Below, piece by piece: positions 1-12,537 of a DNA stretch of 64,000 nt. Location of the stretch: positions 1,364,001 to 1,428,000 of the forward strand of contig NW_026570242.1 in assembly GCF_019649055.1 (NCBI RefSeq), written 5' to 3'. The translations under genes were made by a program, and so were the position numbers. Within the stretch, counting starts at the first letter, position 1, and each line of letters starts with the position of its first letter. The notes under the pieces were generated by a model. That model saw only the letters and a list, made by a program, of their open reading frames with translations. It ran no database searches and was not told where the DNA came from. The DNA comes from Paramacrobiotus metropolitanus (lineage: Eukaryota; Tardigrada; Eutardigrada; Parachela; Macrobiotidae).

Positions 1-32
1 TGATATTCAAGCGGAAAATCCATAAATAGGGG

Positions 33-1107
33 CAGGGGCGTCAAAGGGGGGGGGTGTCAACCGGCAAATTTTCGGAGTTTGACTCCCCCTGGTTTTCGAA
101 ACCGGTTGCCCCCCGTCAATTTTTTAGAGGTTCTGGAAGCCAGTTGCCCCCCTGTCAAGTTTTGACTCCCCTGTCAAATCATTTTGCATGAGCTGCTGCT
201 ATTTAATTTTCTAAATTACGATAAGAAATTTACAAATTTACAGTACGACTAGGAAACAACCGTGCTCAAATCTACTGAATCAAAAACTTTTAGGCGTCGT
301 CTCGAATTCGAAGCAATCTCGTTATGGTACGGTTGCTCAACCGCACGAGGTAGCTGTATCCAGTGGCCACTCCTTCAGATACGGTACGCGAAGCCACCTC
401 GCGAGGTGGAGTTGCTGTATCGCAACAATCTTCGCTGCGAATGCGGGACGAGGCCTTATTGAGCAGTAAACAATCACAAGACAGGACAGATTTAAGTCGA
501 TTTCTCGTGAACATTTAGTCACTTTAATGTTTAATGCATTTCTGTACCAAAAAAACTAAAATGTACAGTACAATTTTGAGATTTTCAAACTTCAAAAGCA
601 CGTTATTGTGTGCTCACAATTCACAAATTTCAAAATTTCAATTACTATTCATACACACTAACACTGTCCACTGATAATCTCATTACTGAAAATCATAGTC
701 TGTTACACTTTAAACGATACATGTTGTGTTATCTAACGGTACTTGTGTATTAGGTCTCTGTTATCTAATTTCTTATAAATTTCTACCACTAGCCTGAAAA
801 GTTTCAAATGACATGTGGTGCTGGGGCGCCGGGCGGTGACATGTAACATCACTGCGCTTTGAATTTATTCATTAATAAGAGAAATTCTTAAGCATAACCG
901 GTAGATTTGCAATTTTTTTCGGGTAAACCTCGCCTCAAAAAATCAATATTCTGTTCAATTTAAAAAATTGTCATTTGACACCCCTGTCAAATTACTTTGA
1001 CTTCAGAAAACCGTTTGCCCCCCGTCAATTTTTTTGATTTTTCATATTAAGTTTGCCCCCCTGTCAAAATTTGACACCCCCATTTTGCCAGACCTGTGAC
1101 GCCCCTG
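33..1107. mobile_element. Non-autonomous hAT-type DNA transposon (about 1.1 kb)
   Basis: The ends are short terminal inverted repeats, CAGGGGCGTCA at the left and its complement TGACGCCCCTG at the right. They are flanked by a perfect 8-bp direct repeat AATAGGGG (25-32 and 1108-1115). An 8-bp duplication with CAGGG-type ends is characteristic of the hAT superfamily. The first and last 150 bp also share inverted subterminal blocks rich in CCCCC and TGTCAA, as in transposase-binding subterminal regions. I see no transposase-like reading frame inside, so it would depend on an enzyme supplied elsewhere. The intact target duplication suggests it is not very old. Confidence 0.85.
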
Positions 1108-2107
1108 AATAGGGGCATTTCCATTACAAGGCGGTTACAGTGTTGCCCGTGACGCCGTCTAAGAATTATCAGTTTGACGGCTGAGGACCTAATCACAGAC
1201 CCGGTGGAAGATCGTTGGAAATCAAAAGTAGTGACAGCGAATCTGCTTCCGATGTGTTTGAATCAGAAGACGATAATGCGGTTTTTCTTAGTTTAAATTC
1301 GTTTTTTTGGATGTACTGTAGTAAGAGGCGTAATAAACTACTCTTGGTTTGTCTGATAGATGGTATGTTTTTGCTTCAATTTGGCCTTGCGACCAATTGT
1401 CTCGCGGTGTGGTGCCCTGCCGACTAAAAGTGCTCAAGGAAACGTTACGGTGCTCTGATCTTTCCTTGAAGACGCGTGTAACAGCACCTCGGCACGTGTA
1501 ACAGTCCCGTAGTAATACTTGGGTCTTCGTGGCATGCATGTGGTGTCATTTGAGGTAATTACGAAGCGCAGATTTGGTGATCTGCGATTTCTCAAAAAAA
1601 AAAAATTTACTTCGTAAAATTCCGTTTTGGTGAACAACGATGAGGCGGCGGAAGTGTGTGCACGGATTGTGAGGATAGCTCGGACAGCCCGTGCACCGGT
1701 GGACCTGTACGGCAGAGTAAAAGCTAGCATGCCGAATGTACCGGGTATATCGTTTTCATGTTTTCGGTGGATCAGCTGGAAGCACACGAGATAACACAAA
1801 AGAAAGTATTATTGCGGTTGATGCTTACTTTGCTTGTTTTGAAATTTGAAATGATTCTGAGATGTGTTTTAACAGTTCTGGAAGAGTTACTTGCACACTC
1901 TGTTTGACCCATTTTAGTATTCTAGATAATGCAGACTGCAGTTACTGTTAAGTGTTAATCTGTGGTACAGCATCAACCCTTACGTTTGAAGGTTGGAGTA
2001 ACGCGGCCTAAATTAATCGCTTTTCTGTTAGTGCCACACACTTACAGTAACTGTACGAACCATTCGTATTACCGTTATACATAATACTGTAATTACGTAG
2101 TACCTAA

Positions 2108-2132
2108 GTTGTTGTTGTTGTTGTTGTTGTTG
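2108..2132. repeat. (GTT)n microsatellite
   Basis: A pure run of about eight GTT/TTG units in non-coding DNA. Confidence 0.9.
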
Positions 2133-3883
2133 CATAAACATACAGCTGATGCTTGACATAAGTTGATGCTTGAATGACAGTTGATGGCTACGACAGTTGA
2201 TGGTAACTTAGCGACAGAAAAAGTCAGAAAGTTCTTCGTGCTAACTGCTAAGGTACTGAGTGAAGAGCCTCGTTACGCTTTGTGAAGCCAGTCCAATAAC
2301 TGGGATGCAAATAGTCTTAGCACTTGCTACCAGCGCACACCTGTAATCACGTAATATCGCAATTGACTGAATTTGTCAGTAGTGATTATTTGCAAGTGCA
2401 AGCAACATGTCTCCGCTGTCGAGCTGGATGATAATGACTGGCGTATGGCTTCACCTTTGCCGCAAAAGTACGCACTTGTTTTTGTTGTATTCATAATATA
2501 TTTTCCCCTGGAGTAAACTAATTCCCGCTAAGAAACAATTTTCAAAATTTCATTGCATTTCTGGTACTTCGCAGCGACCTCTAGTTTCCCATCCTACGTG
2601 CATTACGGAAAATCAGGTGTCCCCCAGCACAACTGCCGCTTGAAGTTGTTTTAGTCTACTTGTTGTACATAATAAGAAAATGTGTATGCACGATGAACCA
2701 AACAAATCTTTTATGTCTCCACCTTCGAACCGAATGACTATTTCGAGTTGCTCTGTTAATGACATTTGTTGCACATCCAGCGGTGACTGATTATGTGATA
2801 ATCAAACAATCTGATCCACGCTGTTCAGCTCGTTTAGGTAGATCTTATAGAGATTTTTATCTACCGTAAACGGTTTCCCATCGATAACGTCCGACGATTT
2901 TTGCTTTCCTTAAGGGATCGCGCGACTGGTCCGCCGCAGGCCGCTCCGGGTGTCACTCTAGCCGGGTAAGCTGCAAATCAGCAAATCTAAGTGAGGTCAC
3001 TATATTTGAGCTAACAAACATTACTATATTTAAGCAAATACTATATTTTTAATTACTATATTTAGGCTAACGTGGAAAGATTACTACATTTAAGCTAACC
3101 TGTAATCGTAGGCGAAAATTTCGTGTGAACATTTTGCACTAAACGGAATCGGAGCGCGAGAAGTATAATTTACGCTATAAAGCGATTTTGTTAACGTGAA
3201 CTTTTAATTAACTGCATAATTAGTTAGGTTAATTTTAATTAATTATTAATATTATTGCAGAAATGCCATCCCGTCGGCAGTTTCATGCATTCCAGAGCCG
3301 GTTTCCTAAAATGCGGCAATTTGTCTCCATATTCTCCCGTTGCTCCGCCCAGTATAGTTGTAGCAATAGCATTACTTACTTAATTAAGTTCATAGCAACA
3401 CCCTCACTAACATTTTGGTGTTAACAACCGCCATCCGGAAGTCCGGTGCATATAAGTGCCGCGGAAACTTGCAGCTGTGGCGCCACTGGCCCACCCAGTC
3501 CGCTGTTCCGACGCTTATAAGGCGTCGTTCACCACCAATTTCGCTTTATCATTTTTGTGCGGTGCCCTTGAATTGCTTTGTGATCTTTGAAACATGGCTT
3601 AGTGCGGCCGTGCTTTTGGCCCTTCTTTGGTATTTTTGGTGCATCGATGCTTTTGATGCTTTTTTAGTAGGAATTGGCAGGAAAACCCGTGCTACATAAT
3701 ATCGCCTCCCAGAGAATTGGGGTATCGGAGAGGTGCACGGACTTTGCCATATCGCACCACAAACGATCCTTGGGGAGTTCCGTTTGGTTCACAGGTGACA
3801 GATGGAAGCGGTACGGCAGGACGTCGCGGATGGTGCGTTTATTCATCCAAGCCCAATGATGGGCGAAACAGCACTGCGACTGC

Positions 3884-3909
3884 AGTAGTAGTAGTAGTAG
3901 TAGTAGTAT
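3884..3909. repeat. (AGT)n microsatellite
   Basis: A run of about eight AGT units, following TGC at 3881-3883 and ending before a short imperfect continuation. Confidence 0.9.
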
Positions 3910-4791
3910 ACTAGTAGTATTTCTTCTTAATGCATGATCACTTTCGTCAATTGTTGTTGTCGTCAAATACGCATTGTTGTGGGTTATCGTTGCCAAACAG
4001 CAACGGCCCTGTTGAATGGCGCCTACTTTTTTTTGTGAAGCAATTAAACATTTGTTGCACAAAAAAGGAACGTTCTAGTTTGTGTCTGCGTTCCTGTAAG
4101 CGCTTTCTCTTTTCTTGGTTTTAATTCGTATATGTTTAAGTTAACGGTGCACTTGTTTTCGAGTGAGTGTGCGATTACTGCAATATGACTACACTTTTTT
4201 TAAGTGTTGAGAACTGTTTTTGATAATCCATACGAGTATACTGATTAAGTAATTTTGATATCTATTCGTAGATTGGCTGCATTTCCGGTAAAAAGCTCGG
4301 ATTTGGTTTCTTACTCTTTCCATTTGCTCATGTACCGGATTCTTTTTTAACAGAACTTACACATTGTTTGTATTGTGAACTGACTGTCACATGAAATTTT
4401 GAATTTGCGAATTTTTTCATTTTCGCTCTTTCCGGTGAAGCACAGGAATATTGTTATAACTCTTCATTGAAACCATTAAAGAGTTCTTACAGACTTCAGC
4501 TGTAGTATTCCTACAGAAAAATAGTGCGTGTGCATGCTACTTGCTAGCGTATTGTATGTCACATGTTGTTGTTTTATTTATACATTAACTCAAACCCTCT
4601 GTCGCCTAGCGATACATATCGCTTAAGATACTCGTACGAAAAAAAACTGACCGGAATTAGTTTTTGTAGTTGTTTTAGCGTGCAGTGCAGACTCTAAACG
4701 ACAATATCGACTGACTTGGCTTTCAAAAAAATTTTCACATATTCTGATCAGAATCAAAAGTTTTTGGACTGCAAAGTGACAACGAAGCATC

Positions 4792-6390
4792 ATGTGGTTT
4801 TTGCTGGCCGCGCTACTTTCGTCCTCGCTTTATACAGGTGAGTGGGACTATATCGGCACCTGTTTACAGACCGCCCTTAAACACTTGCATACCTGTAAAA
4901 GGCACTCAAGGCAAAAGTTTGCTAACTTAGGCCCGTAACACCAAACTGATGCCGTGTGCGGTTGCACAAACATTGGTAAAGCATTTGGCAGTTTGTGTTA
5001 CAAAAATAATTAGTTTTGTACTTTACTACTAAGTGTTCGTAACGTTTGTTAATTTCGAAATTCTTTTGCTTGTTGTGGTATTTTGATGAATAATGTTTCT
5101 GTATCTTTGCGCTAGTGAACGCGATAAAATGCTATGAGTGTGAAGAGTTTTCGGGAACTAATCCGGGAAACTTACGCGTCTCGGACAGCACATGGACTGC
5201 TAAATGTTTGTCTACCAAATCTACGGATTGCCCACAGGAAGTCAAAAACTGCGTTCGCGGAACCGAAATATATTACAAACGTAAGTACCGCAAAATCGTC
5301 CCTGAGAATACATTACAAAGGTTAAGTATCTCAAAATCGTCACTGTCTGGTTCATCAAAGTTTCCACTTAACTATCAGCATGCTGCATAACAATAATGAA
5401 TAATGTCAATATCTTTTTATTCAACAAACGGCTGTAGCCAATTCATGGGAAAAAAATTACCAGCACTGCGGTGACGGACGAGGACTTGACGATCTAACAT
5501 GTGCGGACGAGTACGATTATATGTCTTACCCAGCAAACAGCAGCAGGAATACAAAAACTAGAACACTGAAGTGCTATTGCGCTGGAGACAACTGCAATCC
5601 TGCATGGAAATTAGTGGGTAAGCACTTTGGCAAAGGTCATGCATTTTCAGCCACTCAGTATCACAACTCTCTAAATGGTATAACTGGGCAGATAAATGCA
5701 CGTAAATTAAAGCAGATCCGTCCTAATACAGATATACGAGGAGGAAACAAGCATCTTATTCTTCGGTAGCGCGTTCGAATAGTCAAGACTCTTTGAACAC
5801 GTGTGGCTCCAAATCTGGTTTAACAGTCAACCACGGAAGGCTGGCAATCCACGTTTAACTTGGCCACTGTCAATCAGGGCACTCAACCACGGTTGACGGT
5901 GAGGTGCACGCAGATGGGCAACATTCCACGGTTGGCTGTTAAGTGAACCCTGCTGTCGCACATTGGACGCACAGTGCTCAAAGAGCCTTGACTATTCTAT
6001 CGCGCTACCGAGGATGCTTGTTCCCTCCTCGTATACGGTAGAATCGGGTAGATTAAGATACTAGATAGTGCATCTGTAATCGGAGACTTTCGGAGTTAAA
6101 ATAGTTGCCGCTGTTTTTGTTATTTGTCAGCCTGGGTAGGTATAAAATTCTAGAGTTGAACCCTTCCCGTTATGGATACTGCATACCAAGTCCGTTAAAT
6201 AGCACGAACGCGTTATCGCTGCGCGCGTATAAAGCAGAACAATCTGGCTGCATTATGGTCGTTTTTATCTATCAAATATTTAATAAGATCCGCTTATGCT
6301 GTTCTTTTTGTTGCAGCAAATGTTCCGCAGCAGTTACTGATCTGGGCATGTTCTGCAATCCATTCTTTCAAATACTGGAGAAATAAATGA
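4792..6390 (+). CDS. Secreted or surface Ly6/uPAR (three-finger) domain protein, four exons
   Basis: Predicted exons are 4792-4837, 5116-5280, 5438-5617 and 6317-6390, giving 154 residues. All three introns are GT-AG and phase 1 (donors GTGAGT, GTAAGT, GTAAGC; acceptors GCTAG, CTGTAG, TTGCAG). Exon 1 encodes a signal peptide (MWFLLAALLSSSLYT). Exons 2 and 3 encode the LU domain: it opens with IKCYEC, has ten cysteines in LU-like spacing, and closes with CYCAGDNCN, the classic C-x-C-x4-CN end of the fold. Exon 4 adds a short tail with a moderately hydrophobic stretch (QQLLIWACSAI), which might be a weak GPI signal but is short for one. LU proteins act at the cell surface or in secretions as ligands, receptors or channel modulators; the specific role here is unknown. 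AATAAA overlaps the stop codon. Two related genes lie nearby on -. Confidence 0.82.
5735..6033. mobile_element. 299-bp MITE with about 60-bp inverted repeats, in intron 3 of the LU gene
   Basis: The ends are long imperfect inverted repeats: the left begins TACGAGGAGG and the right ends with its complement. Both arms contain a GGTAGCGCG-like block and an AATAGTCAAG block. A TA dinucleotide flanks each side, as for Tc1/mariner-type insertions. There is no coding capacity. The middle carries several copies of a CCACGGTTGAC-like motif. It lies wholly within the 5618-6316 intron and so should be removed by splicing. Confidence 0.8.
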
Positions 6391-9132
6391 CCAGCGGAAA
6401 GCGAAAATGCGGGTTGTGCTTACCCACTGACTTACGAGAACTCCTACTAAACTAGAACTATTCGGCTCTTTTGGCGCTAGACACTGGTATTTCAAAGTAT
6501 TCGGTCAATTGTTATCGGTGAATTTATGGTTTTTGCTATACCTTCGGTGAATTGGTCTTTTCTGCTTTTTTTATTTTCTTTTATATCACTTTACTCTTTT
6601 GTCAGCGGCGACTTTAGGATGATCGAAACGTTTGGAGGTTCAAAAAGGTTTGGGTTTGCATTCGGATATGAAGAATTCCTTTGATCTGCTAAACCAAAAA
6701 GCTTTTGTTTGGTGGTGGCGAAAACATTTATCAAGAAACACACTGGTAAAAACAGACGCACCAGCAAGACTAGAACAAACTGCAGGAGCTTTCTTAAACT
6801 TCTATCCTCGGGGCGTCAGCTATTTCCCGCAAGCCATATTGTTACATAAATAAGCATAGCAACTTGACATTGTATTCGGCTGTTTTGTTCATTGTATTCG
6901 GCTGTGCTGTTGGGTCTTCAGTGCGATGCGAGGTGGACCCGGGACACCGGCCTTTTTCACATTGGAAGCCTCATCCCAAACTAGCCTCCTCTAGTGCTTA
7001 TACGGCGGAGGACCTCTACCATATCAGCTTTCCCTAGCCCTTCTACAATGCGCCCCCACTTGTTTTTTTAATAGTACTCCGACCATGTAAGCCTGCCTCA
7101 TCGATAAAAATTTATAGGCCTAATTGGAAAAACAACGCCAACACAGTTCTCGGTTTTTGGCCAACAAGGTAATTGCAGACTAATTTCCGCTTTTGCTCAT
7201 TTCGATGAGACCATTAATGTTCGGCAACCCAAGTTTTGTCAAATCCTGCTCAAGAGACACTAAAAATTTCACGCCTCAGAAAGCACCTTCCCCATATCCA
7301 AGTGAAACAACAAGAAACTGCAATACCGCGTCTACAACAGTGAAAAATTTCCCTCCTATTAAGATTCAGATAATTTTAAAGGAGAAGAGTTAATACTTAC
7401 AGTTTATATCGATAGTTTATAATTTAAATCAATATTTGGCATGCATCAGTCATGCCAAATGCATGTCCAGCATAATAATGTGGTGTGGCGCGCCATACTA
7501 TGAAATTGGCGTTGCCCGTGAATTTGAGTATTTCGTCGTTCCTGTATTTGAGTACAAGCTTGTCCAGCACTAGAGTACTACTTAATTCTTCAATGCTTTA
7601 AATGCCGAACTAAATATTGTTAAGCCCTGCAGGCTGGGTTTATTACAGTTTATAGAATTATAATTGTAGTTTCATCGGCAGTTTGCGGACCATCTCTTTA
7701 TTAGGCGAAAATTTAGAGAAATCGGGAAGCCGCTTCTGAAATGCACCAGATTACATTCTAAGAAGACCAGTATAATTCCGATAACGGTCCTTAACAGTCA
7801 ACACAATCGTTGTGGACAACACAGAAGGAATTTAAAAGATGCTATTGTAAAACAGTTATAACGTTAATCGCGAAAGAAAGAAAGAAATTGACCAGTCTAC
7901 TCCATGTTTGTTCAGTAAAAACGTCCTTCACAAGAAAAAGTGCGAAACTTGCTAGTCGCCTGAGTCGGCAACACGAAGAATCACCGTGGCAAGGAAGCCG
8001 GAAACAGGTTGAAAAATGAAGGAAAGGAAAATATCTTTCAGGAATTCAAGACCATTGGGTTCGTACCCGCTTGCCACCCACGGCCACATCAACCCGCATC
8101 CCGCATACTCAGCAAGAGAAGCGAAAATGTTGAATACCAGTTTTTGGACCATAGTGAATCAGGCAGAAAACCGGCTGTAGCAATCAGAAACACAGTTAAT
8201 TTGCACTGAAAACGCTGATGTGCATAACGGCTCCTACTCAGATTGCAAAATGCTAACCTACCACAAACATGGTGCTCAGTAGGGGTACCGTCGCTGCATT
8301 CATCGTTTCTGTTATAAGGTTGCTTGTAGTGGTGTTGTCTGTAACTGCTAAGTGACCAAGCAAAAATTGTTAATATTGTATTCTACTTAGGAGAGTGCAC
8401 AATGGAGCTGTAGAATCAAATAACCAAATTTTCGGGAACTGCCGCAAAGATCGTCTGCAGCACCTATCTGTACTTCAAAGATATTTCCTTATAAAAATTA
8501 ATATTTCTAAGATTTTTAGATCTTTAGATATTCGAAAAAGGCTCAAAGAAACAAGGCTAAAATTAAAATACATATTTTTTAAATGCACGATAGCGATCGC
8601 ACATGTTCAGGAGTGAGGGGGGAGGCTTGGATTGGAACGTACCCCGAAACCGAATTTCAAAATACAGTACAGTACTTACTAAGCTTCGCGTTTTTTTTAT
8701 AAGGTGCGAAGTGTAAGGGCGGGCTTACGTATGGCCATGACTCATCCCTCACTTCTGCTATTCGCTGTTTCTTGGAGATTTCCACTCCGCAGATTTCCAG
8801 CTGTTTTGACGGATCTGCAGCACAGCTGCACTCATAATGCACTGGCTGCAGATTCCGCTTCGACAATTGGTGGTTTTTGGTGTGGCGGCAACATCGCCAA
8901 TAAAGTCGATGTTTCCGGGTTGTCTGTCGAGGATACGCGTGGCGTCCATACGGCTCCGCGTTATTGAAGCGCAAATTCATACTTCATACTCATAGCGTAA
9001 TATGATAATGCCCGTTATCGAGCATAATAAATTTCAACTTGACGACAGCCGGTTTAAACCCAGGCAGTTACATTATGACGTTAGCACCACTAGAGTAGCG
9101 ATGCGAATTTGCAAAAATTAATAAAAAAAGGC
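6391..9132. other. Intergenic DNA between the first and second LU genes
   Basis: The two flanking genes converge on this stretch (+ gene ends at 6390, - gene ends at 9133). I see no supported gene. It contains one copy of a dispersed diverged repeat at about 8711-8950, listed separately. Confidence 0.5.
8711..8950. repeat. Dispersed diverged repeat, copy 1 of 2
   Basis: It shares blocks in the same order and orientation with 48,215-48,440: AGGGCGGGCTTAC, TCTGCAGCACAGCTG, GGCTGCAG and a TGTCGAGG-like block. Overall similarity by eye is moderate. The family is not recognised. Confidence 0.5.
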
Positions 9133-9848
9133 TTAAACCGTACCAGTTGAACTTGGTATTATAATTAAGTTGCATAGGTCACCAATGCAGCTGCACGATG
9201 TAGCATTTCCACTTTCACGGTTTTTGATTAATGGAACACACTTCATGTCATCTCGAGTTAAATTCGCTCGTCCACAACCTTGGCTGTTAATCTGGAATTC
9301 TTTTGCTGGAATTTTTAAACTAAGTGCAGTCAACACAAACGCCACGCAATCATTCAAAGATTTCAGAATAAGACGTTTTATAAAATATTCGAAGTGGCTA
9401 TTTTGTCGCACTGTTTGCGGCAAAATAGCCTTAGCGGCAAAATAGCCAAAAATATTTGCAAGAATAAGCAACTTATTCAGATGTTGACAATTTAGATACG
9501 CCATAAAACTAAAAGAAAAGAATAATCCAAAGATTCGAGGACCCAGTGATCTCAAATACACTTAACTATTCACTCACTCTGCTGGTCTACAGCTTATCGC
9601 TCAATTATTTATGTTGCGGTTGTGCATACCGGTATTTGCATAAAATTTAAAGGACATTACGGTTCTTAAAGCGATGTCCTGGAGTATACACTTACGTGTT
9701 GTGTACGCTACAGTCGCACTTTTGCAATGGTTAGTGGTTGCGTCGCAATCTGTCGTTTTGCTATTGAGACAGTTTGTCTTTATGTCATTCCAGGCTTCAG
9801 GAACATCCCCAGACGCGTATGCGCATTCATAGCATTTAACAGGTTTTC
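9133..9848 (-). CDS. Ly6/uPAR (three-finger) domain protein, exons 2 and 3 (first exon not located)
   Basis: On the minus strand, exon 2 is 9848-9696 (153 nt) and exon 3 is 9305-9133, joined by a GT-AG phase-1 intron (donor GTAAGT, acceptor TTCCAG). Together they encode an LU domain opening KPVKCYEC and closing CSCIGDLCN, with ten cysteines. Exon 2 has exactly the same length and phase as that of the next gene, which supports the acceptor at 9848. A frame running upstream would give the short start MLIFCIIVVG; this may only be the end of an intron, and a separate signal-peptide exon further up (above 9848) is likely but not seen. No GPI signal is visible, so it is probably secreted. It is a tandem paralogue of the gene at 10,769-11,619. 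Confidence 0.72.
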
Positions 9849-10768
9849 CTACCACAATGATGCAAAATATCAACATAGCGTTTCGGGAGCTAAGTTCCGC
9901 TTTCTAAGCGAGAGAAATCTAACATAACCAGCAATCATCAAATGCAACCGCAAGGATAGAGAAAACGAGAGGGCTTTGGGTATGTTACAGTAATACGTAT
10001 TTTCATTTTTCAGCTATGTGATTGCTGCGCGAAGGTTCATTACACTACTTATACAGTGGATGTCAAAATAGTCTTACATTCGGTCTTGGACCGAATGACG
10101 ACTAAAAATAAATGGCCATGACCAAATGACCAATAAACGAGACGCGCAAGAATATGAACGCTACCACCTTGCGTAGTTTCCGGTGAAAACCATTAAGCAA
10201 TATTTCAAAAGAAAGAGAGAAAAATTTCAAGAATTTCGGCTCCAAAAAGATCATTCCGTATGAAATCTAACACAAAATCAAGCCACTGTAGCTTGTCGTA
10301 GACAAAGCATACGGTTTCGGTGTGAAAACTGAAACCAAGTCGTGGATTCAGATCTACGAGATTCAGTCGCCAAGTCTACGAGAAAATTTTCTCTTAAATA
10401 TCATAAAAAAACAACTTCTTTGGTATCAAAATTCTTAAAAATTTTTCCTCAATCGTTTGAGATGTCGGTCGATGGTTTTCGTTGGGAAATGCGCAAGATG
10501 CAAGTGGAAATGTCAGCAGGCCGATGGCAATTACAAAAATATTAATTTGGTTGTTTGAGTACAGAAAAGTGCCTGGCTGCGCGCGTATTGTAATTACTAA
10601 GACGTAAGACGATTTTGAAGTCCACTGTAATTTGGAGACGTTGAGTTGCTACAGATATGGTAACTCAATAAAGCAGATTAACATACAATATAAGGATTAC
10701 GCAGCAATAGGTTTACACCCGGATAGCCTAGATTGCTACGACATGAAGTAAACTTGAAGCAGAAATGT
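9849..10768. other. Spacer between the two minus-strand LU genes
   Basis: It should contain the missing first exon and promoter of the gene ending at 9133, and the 3' flank of the gene ending at 10,769. I could not identify a convincing signal-peptide exon in it. Confidence 0.4.
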
Positions 10769-11619
10769 TTAATAATTGTAAGTCCAACTTATTGGACTAG
10801 TTATGAGGTAATTGATGTTGCAGAGATCACCAGCGCATTTGCACTCTGTAGCAGTAGCACCGTCTCCAAACGAGTTATCCATGAAGGGAGCACAGTTTAG
10901 GCTATTTGGAGTTAAGGTCCCACTTCCACACTTCTGGACGTTCACCTCATACTGTTTTGCTGCAAATTACAAGCATTTGTAAATAAAGTTGCACGAGACA
11001 CCGGGCTTGCAAATGTTTCAAAACAAGCATTGTCAAAAAGAGGCTGCGTTTTAAAACTGCACATTCAGAAACCCCTTGCTTTAAAAAAACGAAATGCTAT
11101 AAAACGGTTAAAAAAACAAACAAGCAATTTCCAAAACAACTTTTACATATGAGCAAGACAGAAGAAAAGAATGGTTATTTGGTAAAAATTCTTGTCAACG
11201 TGTCTTTAAAAAATTGCAAACTGAAACGCTAATCATCATGGTTGCGAAGTCACTGCGGTTTACACACTTACATTTTGTATACACTACAGTTGTAAAAGCA
11301 CAATGGTTGGTGGATGACCCACAATCTTTTATTCTGGTGTCAAGACAGTTTTTTAAGTTTTGACTGGGATAATCAGGAACCTCTCCGAACGCGTACTGGC
11401 ATTCATAGCATTTGATAGAAGTTCCTATCAATCAAACAAGATTTCAGTAGCCCTTGTAGTGTGGTAGCAACCGATTTCCTTATCTAGTAAAGGATAGCAC
11501 ATTGTACCTCTTTCTATGGTAGCAAAAACCAGTGTTCCTAATAATGCAAATTTCCAGCCCACTGTCACCTCAAACAAAAGTGGGTGTTGCATGAAAAATA
11601 ATACAAAATTTACTGCCAT
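10769..11619 (-). CDS. Secreted Ly6/uPAR (three-finger) domain protein, three exons
   Basis: Predicted minus-strand exons are 11,619-11,508, 11,424-11,272 and 10,959-10,769, totalling 456 nt (151 residues). Both introns are GT-AG and phase 1, matching the other two LU genes. Exon 1 encodes a hydrophobic leader; a second methionine at residue 10 would give a more ordinary signal peptide. The mature part opens SIKCYEC and closes CKCAGDLCN, with ten cysteines. After the domain comes a short polar and aromatic tail with no GPI signal, so secretion is the simplest expectation. Exon 2 resembles that of the neighbour at 9133-9848 closely (CYEC, YA, G-VP, NCL, DC, NHC, YT in the same spacing), indicating tandem duplication. 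The exon 1 assignment is the least certain part. Confidence 0.74.
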
Positions 11620-11949
11620 AGCTGAAGTACAATCGGACGACTGAGTTTATTGCAAATTTAAAAAATAAATACCACGTGGAGAAACTATTGTTGCAAGCAT
11701 ACGAGCCAGAACAATCATATTATTAAATCAATTAGTAAAACTTCGTAAGCCAGTAGCTTTGTTGCTAAACGTACTGTGCTGAACTTACTAATCGACCGGA
11801 GCGTAGCGAAGGTCCTCTTAATTCAGCTCCAATGCAAAAATGTCTCTGTATCCGTTACGGAAGGTTGTTACGAAAGGTCATTAGGAAAAGTTTGCTGGTT
11901 TGTTACGTTGCTAAGTCAGATTTATTGATTTCAAGTAGTGTACCAGCTG

Positions 11950-12100
11950 AGATAGCAGACACTCTGATTGGGCAGACACGCCCCCTCTCTGATTGGTCAG
12001 ACACGCCCCCTCTCTGATTAGTCAGACACGCCCCCTTCTCTGATTGGTCAGACGCGCCCCCTTCTCTGATTGGTCAGACACGCCCCTCTCTGATCGGACC
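11950..12100. repeat. Terminal tandem repeat of the left foldback arm (about 31-bp unit, five copies)
   Basis: The unit combines CTCTGATTGGTCAGA with CACGCCCCCT. Read on the minus strand this alternates a CCAAT box (GACCAATCAGAG) with a GC-box-like GGGGGCGTG. The right arm has about four matching copies at 36,200-36,330. Inside the array both arms continue into a CCGAACC/GGGCCGAGACC-rich stretch. Confidence 0.85.
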
Positions 12101-12336
12101 GAGCCGAGACTGAACCGAGACCGGCCGAACCAAACCGGGCCGAACCGAACCGGGCCGAGACCGAACTGAGACCGACCGAGTCGTGCTTTACCCCTTTCTT
12201 TTGTTTATTTTTCCCCACCCTCTTTTTGTTATTTATTCGGAATTCAACAAACTGTCGAAAACCGTGTCCCACGCAGTAGTGTCATGCGAGCCAATAGGCA
12301 AGTCAAATACTGTAAAATCAGTAAACATAAATTCTC

Positions 12337-12537
12337 TCAACAACAACAACAGTGCATGAAACGGTATCTTGATGGTGTTCTCCTTTGGGTTATTTCCAAA
12401 GTCCGCTCGCTGTCTCCACCCTGACCCGGATGGAATGTGAGAACGGTGTTGAGTTTTCCAAGAAGGGGGATTTTCTGCTCCACACGTGAGCGATTGGCGG
12501 TATCATTAGTGGCATGCAGTGTACGTTCATCCTCCAA
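12337..12537 (-). CDS. Unrecognised ORF in the left arm, counterpart of 35,756-36,061
   Basis: A 66-codon minus-strand frame whose first part matches the right-arm ORF (begins MEDERTLHATNDTANRSRVE). The two then differ in their C-terminal part. No family is recognised. It lies close to the outer end of the arm and reads outwards, as does its mirror copy. Confidence 0.3.
   Translation of the reverse strand: MEDERTLHATNDTANRSRVEQKIPLLGKLNTVLTFHPGQGGDSERTLEITQRRTPSRYRFMHCCCC

Larger units (their letters stand above)
1116..4791. other. Non-coding DNA upstream of the first LU gene
   Basis: I find no gene I can support here. Short open frames exist (for example 1215-1427 on + and 1434-1799 on -), but none resembles a known family or has a convincing splice pattern. 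The stretch holds two trinucleotide runs, an AT-rich patch at about 2997-3100 where a motif like ACTATATTTAAGCTAAC recurs four or five times, and presumably the promoter of the gene that begins at 4792. Confidence 0.5.

Noticed and set aside
1215-1799. Possible acidic exon at 1215 and a 121-codon minus-strand frame at 1434-1799
   Set aside because: No splice sites, homology or second exon could be tied to them.
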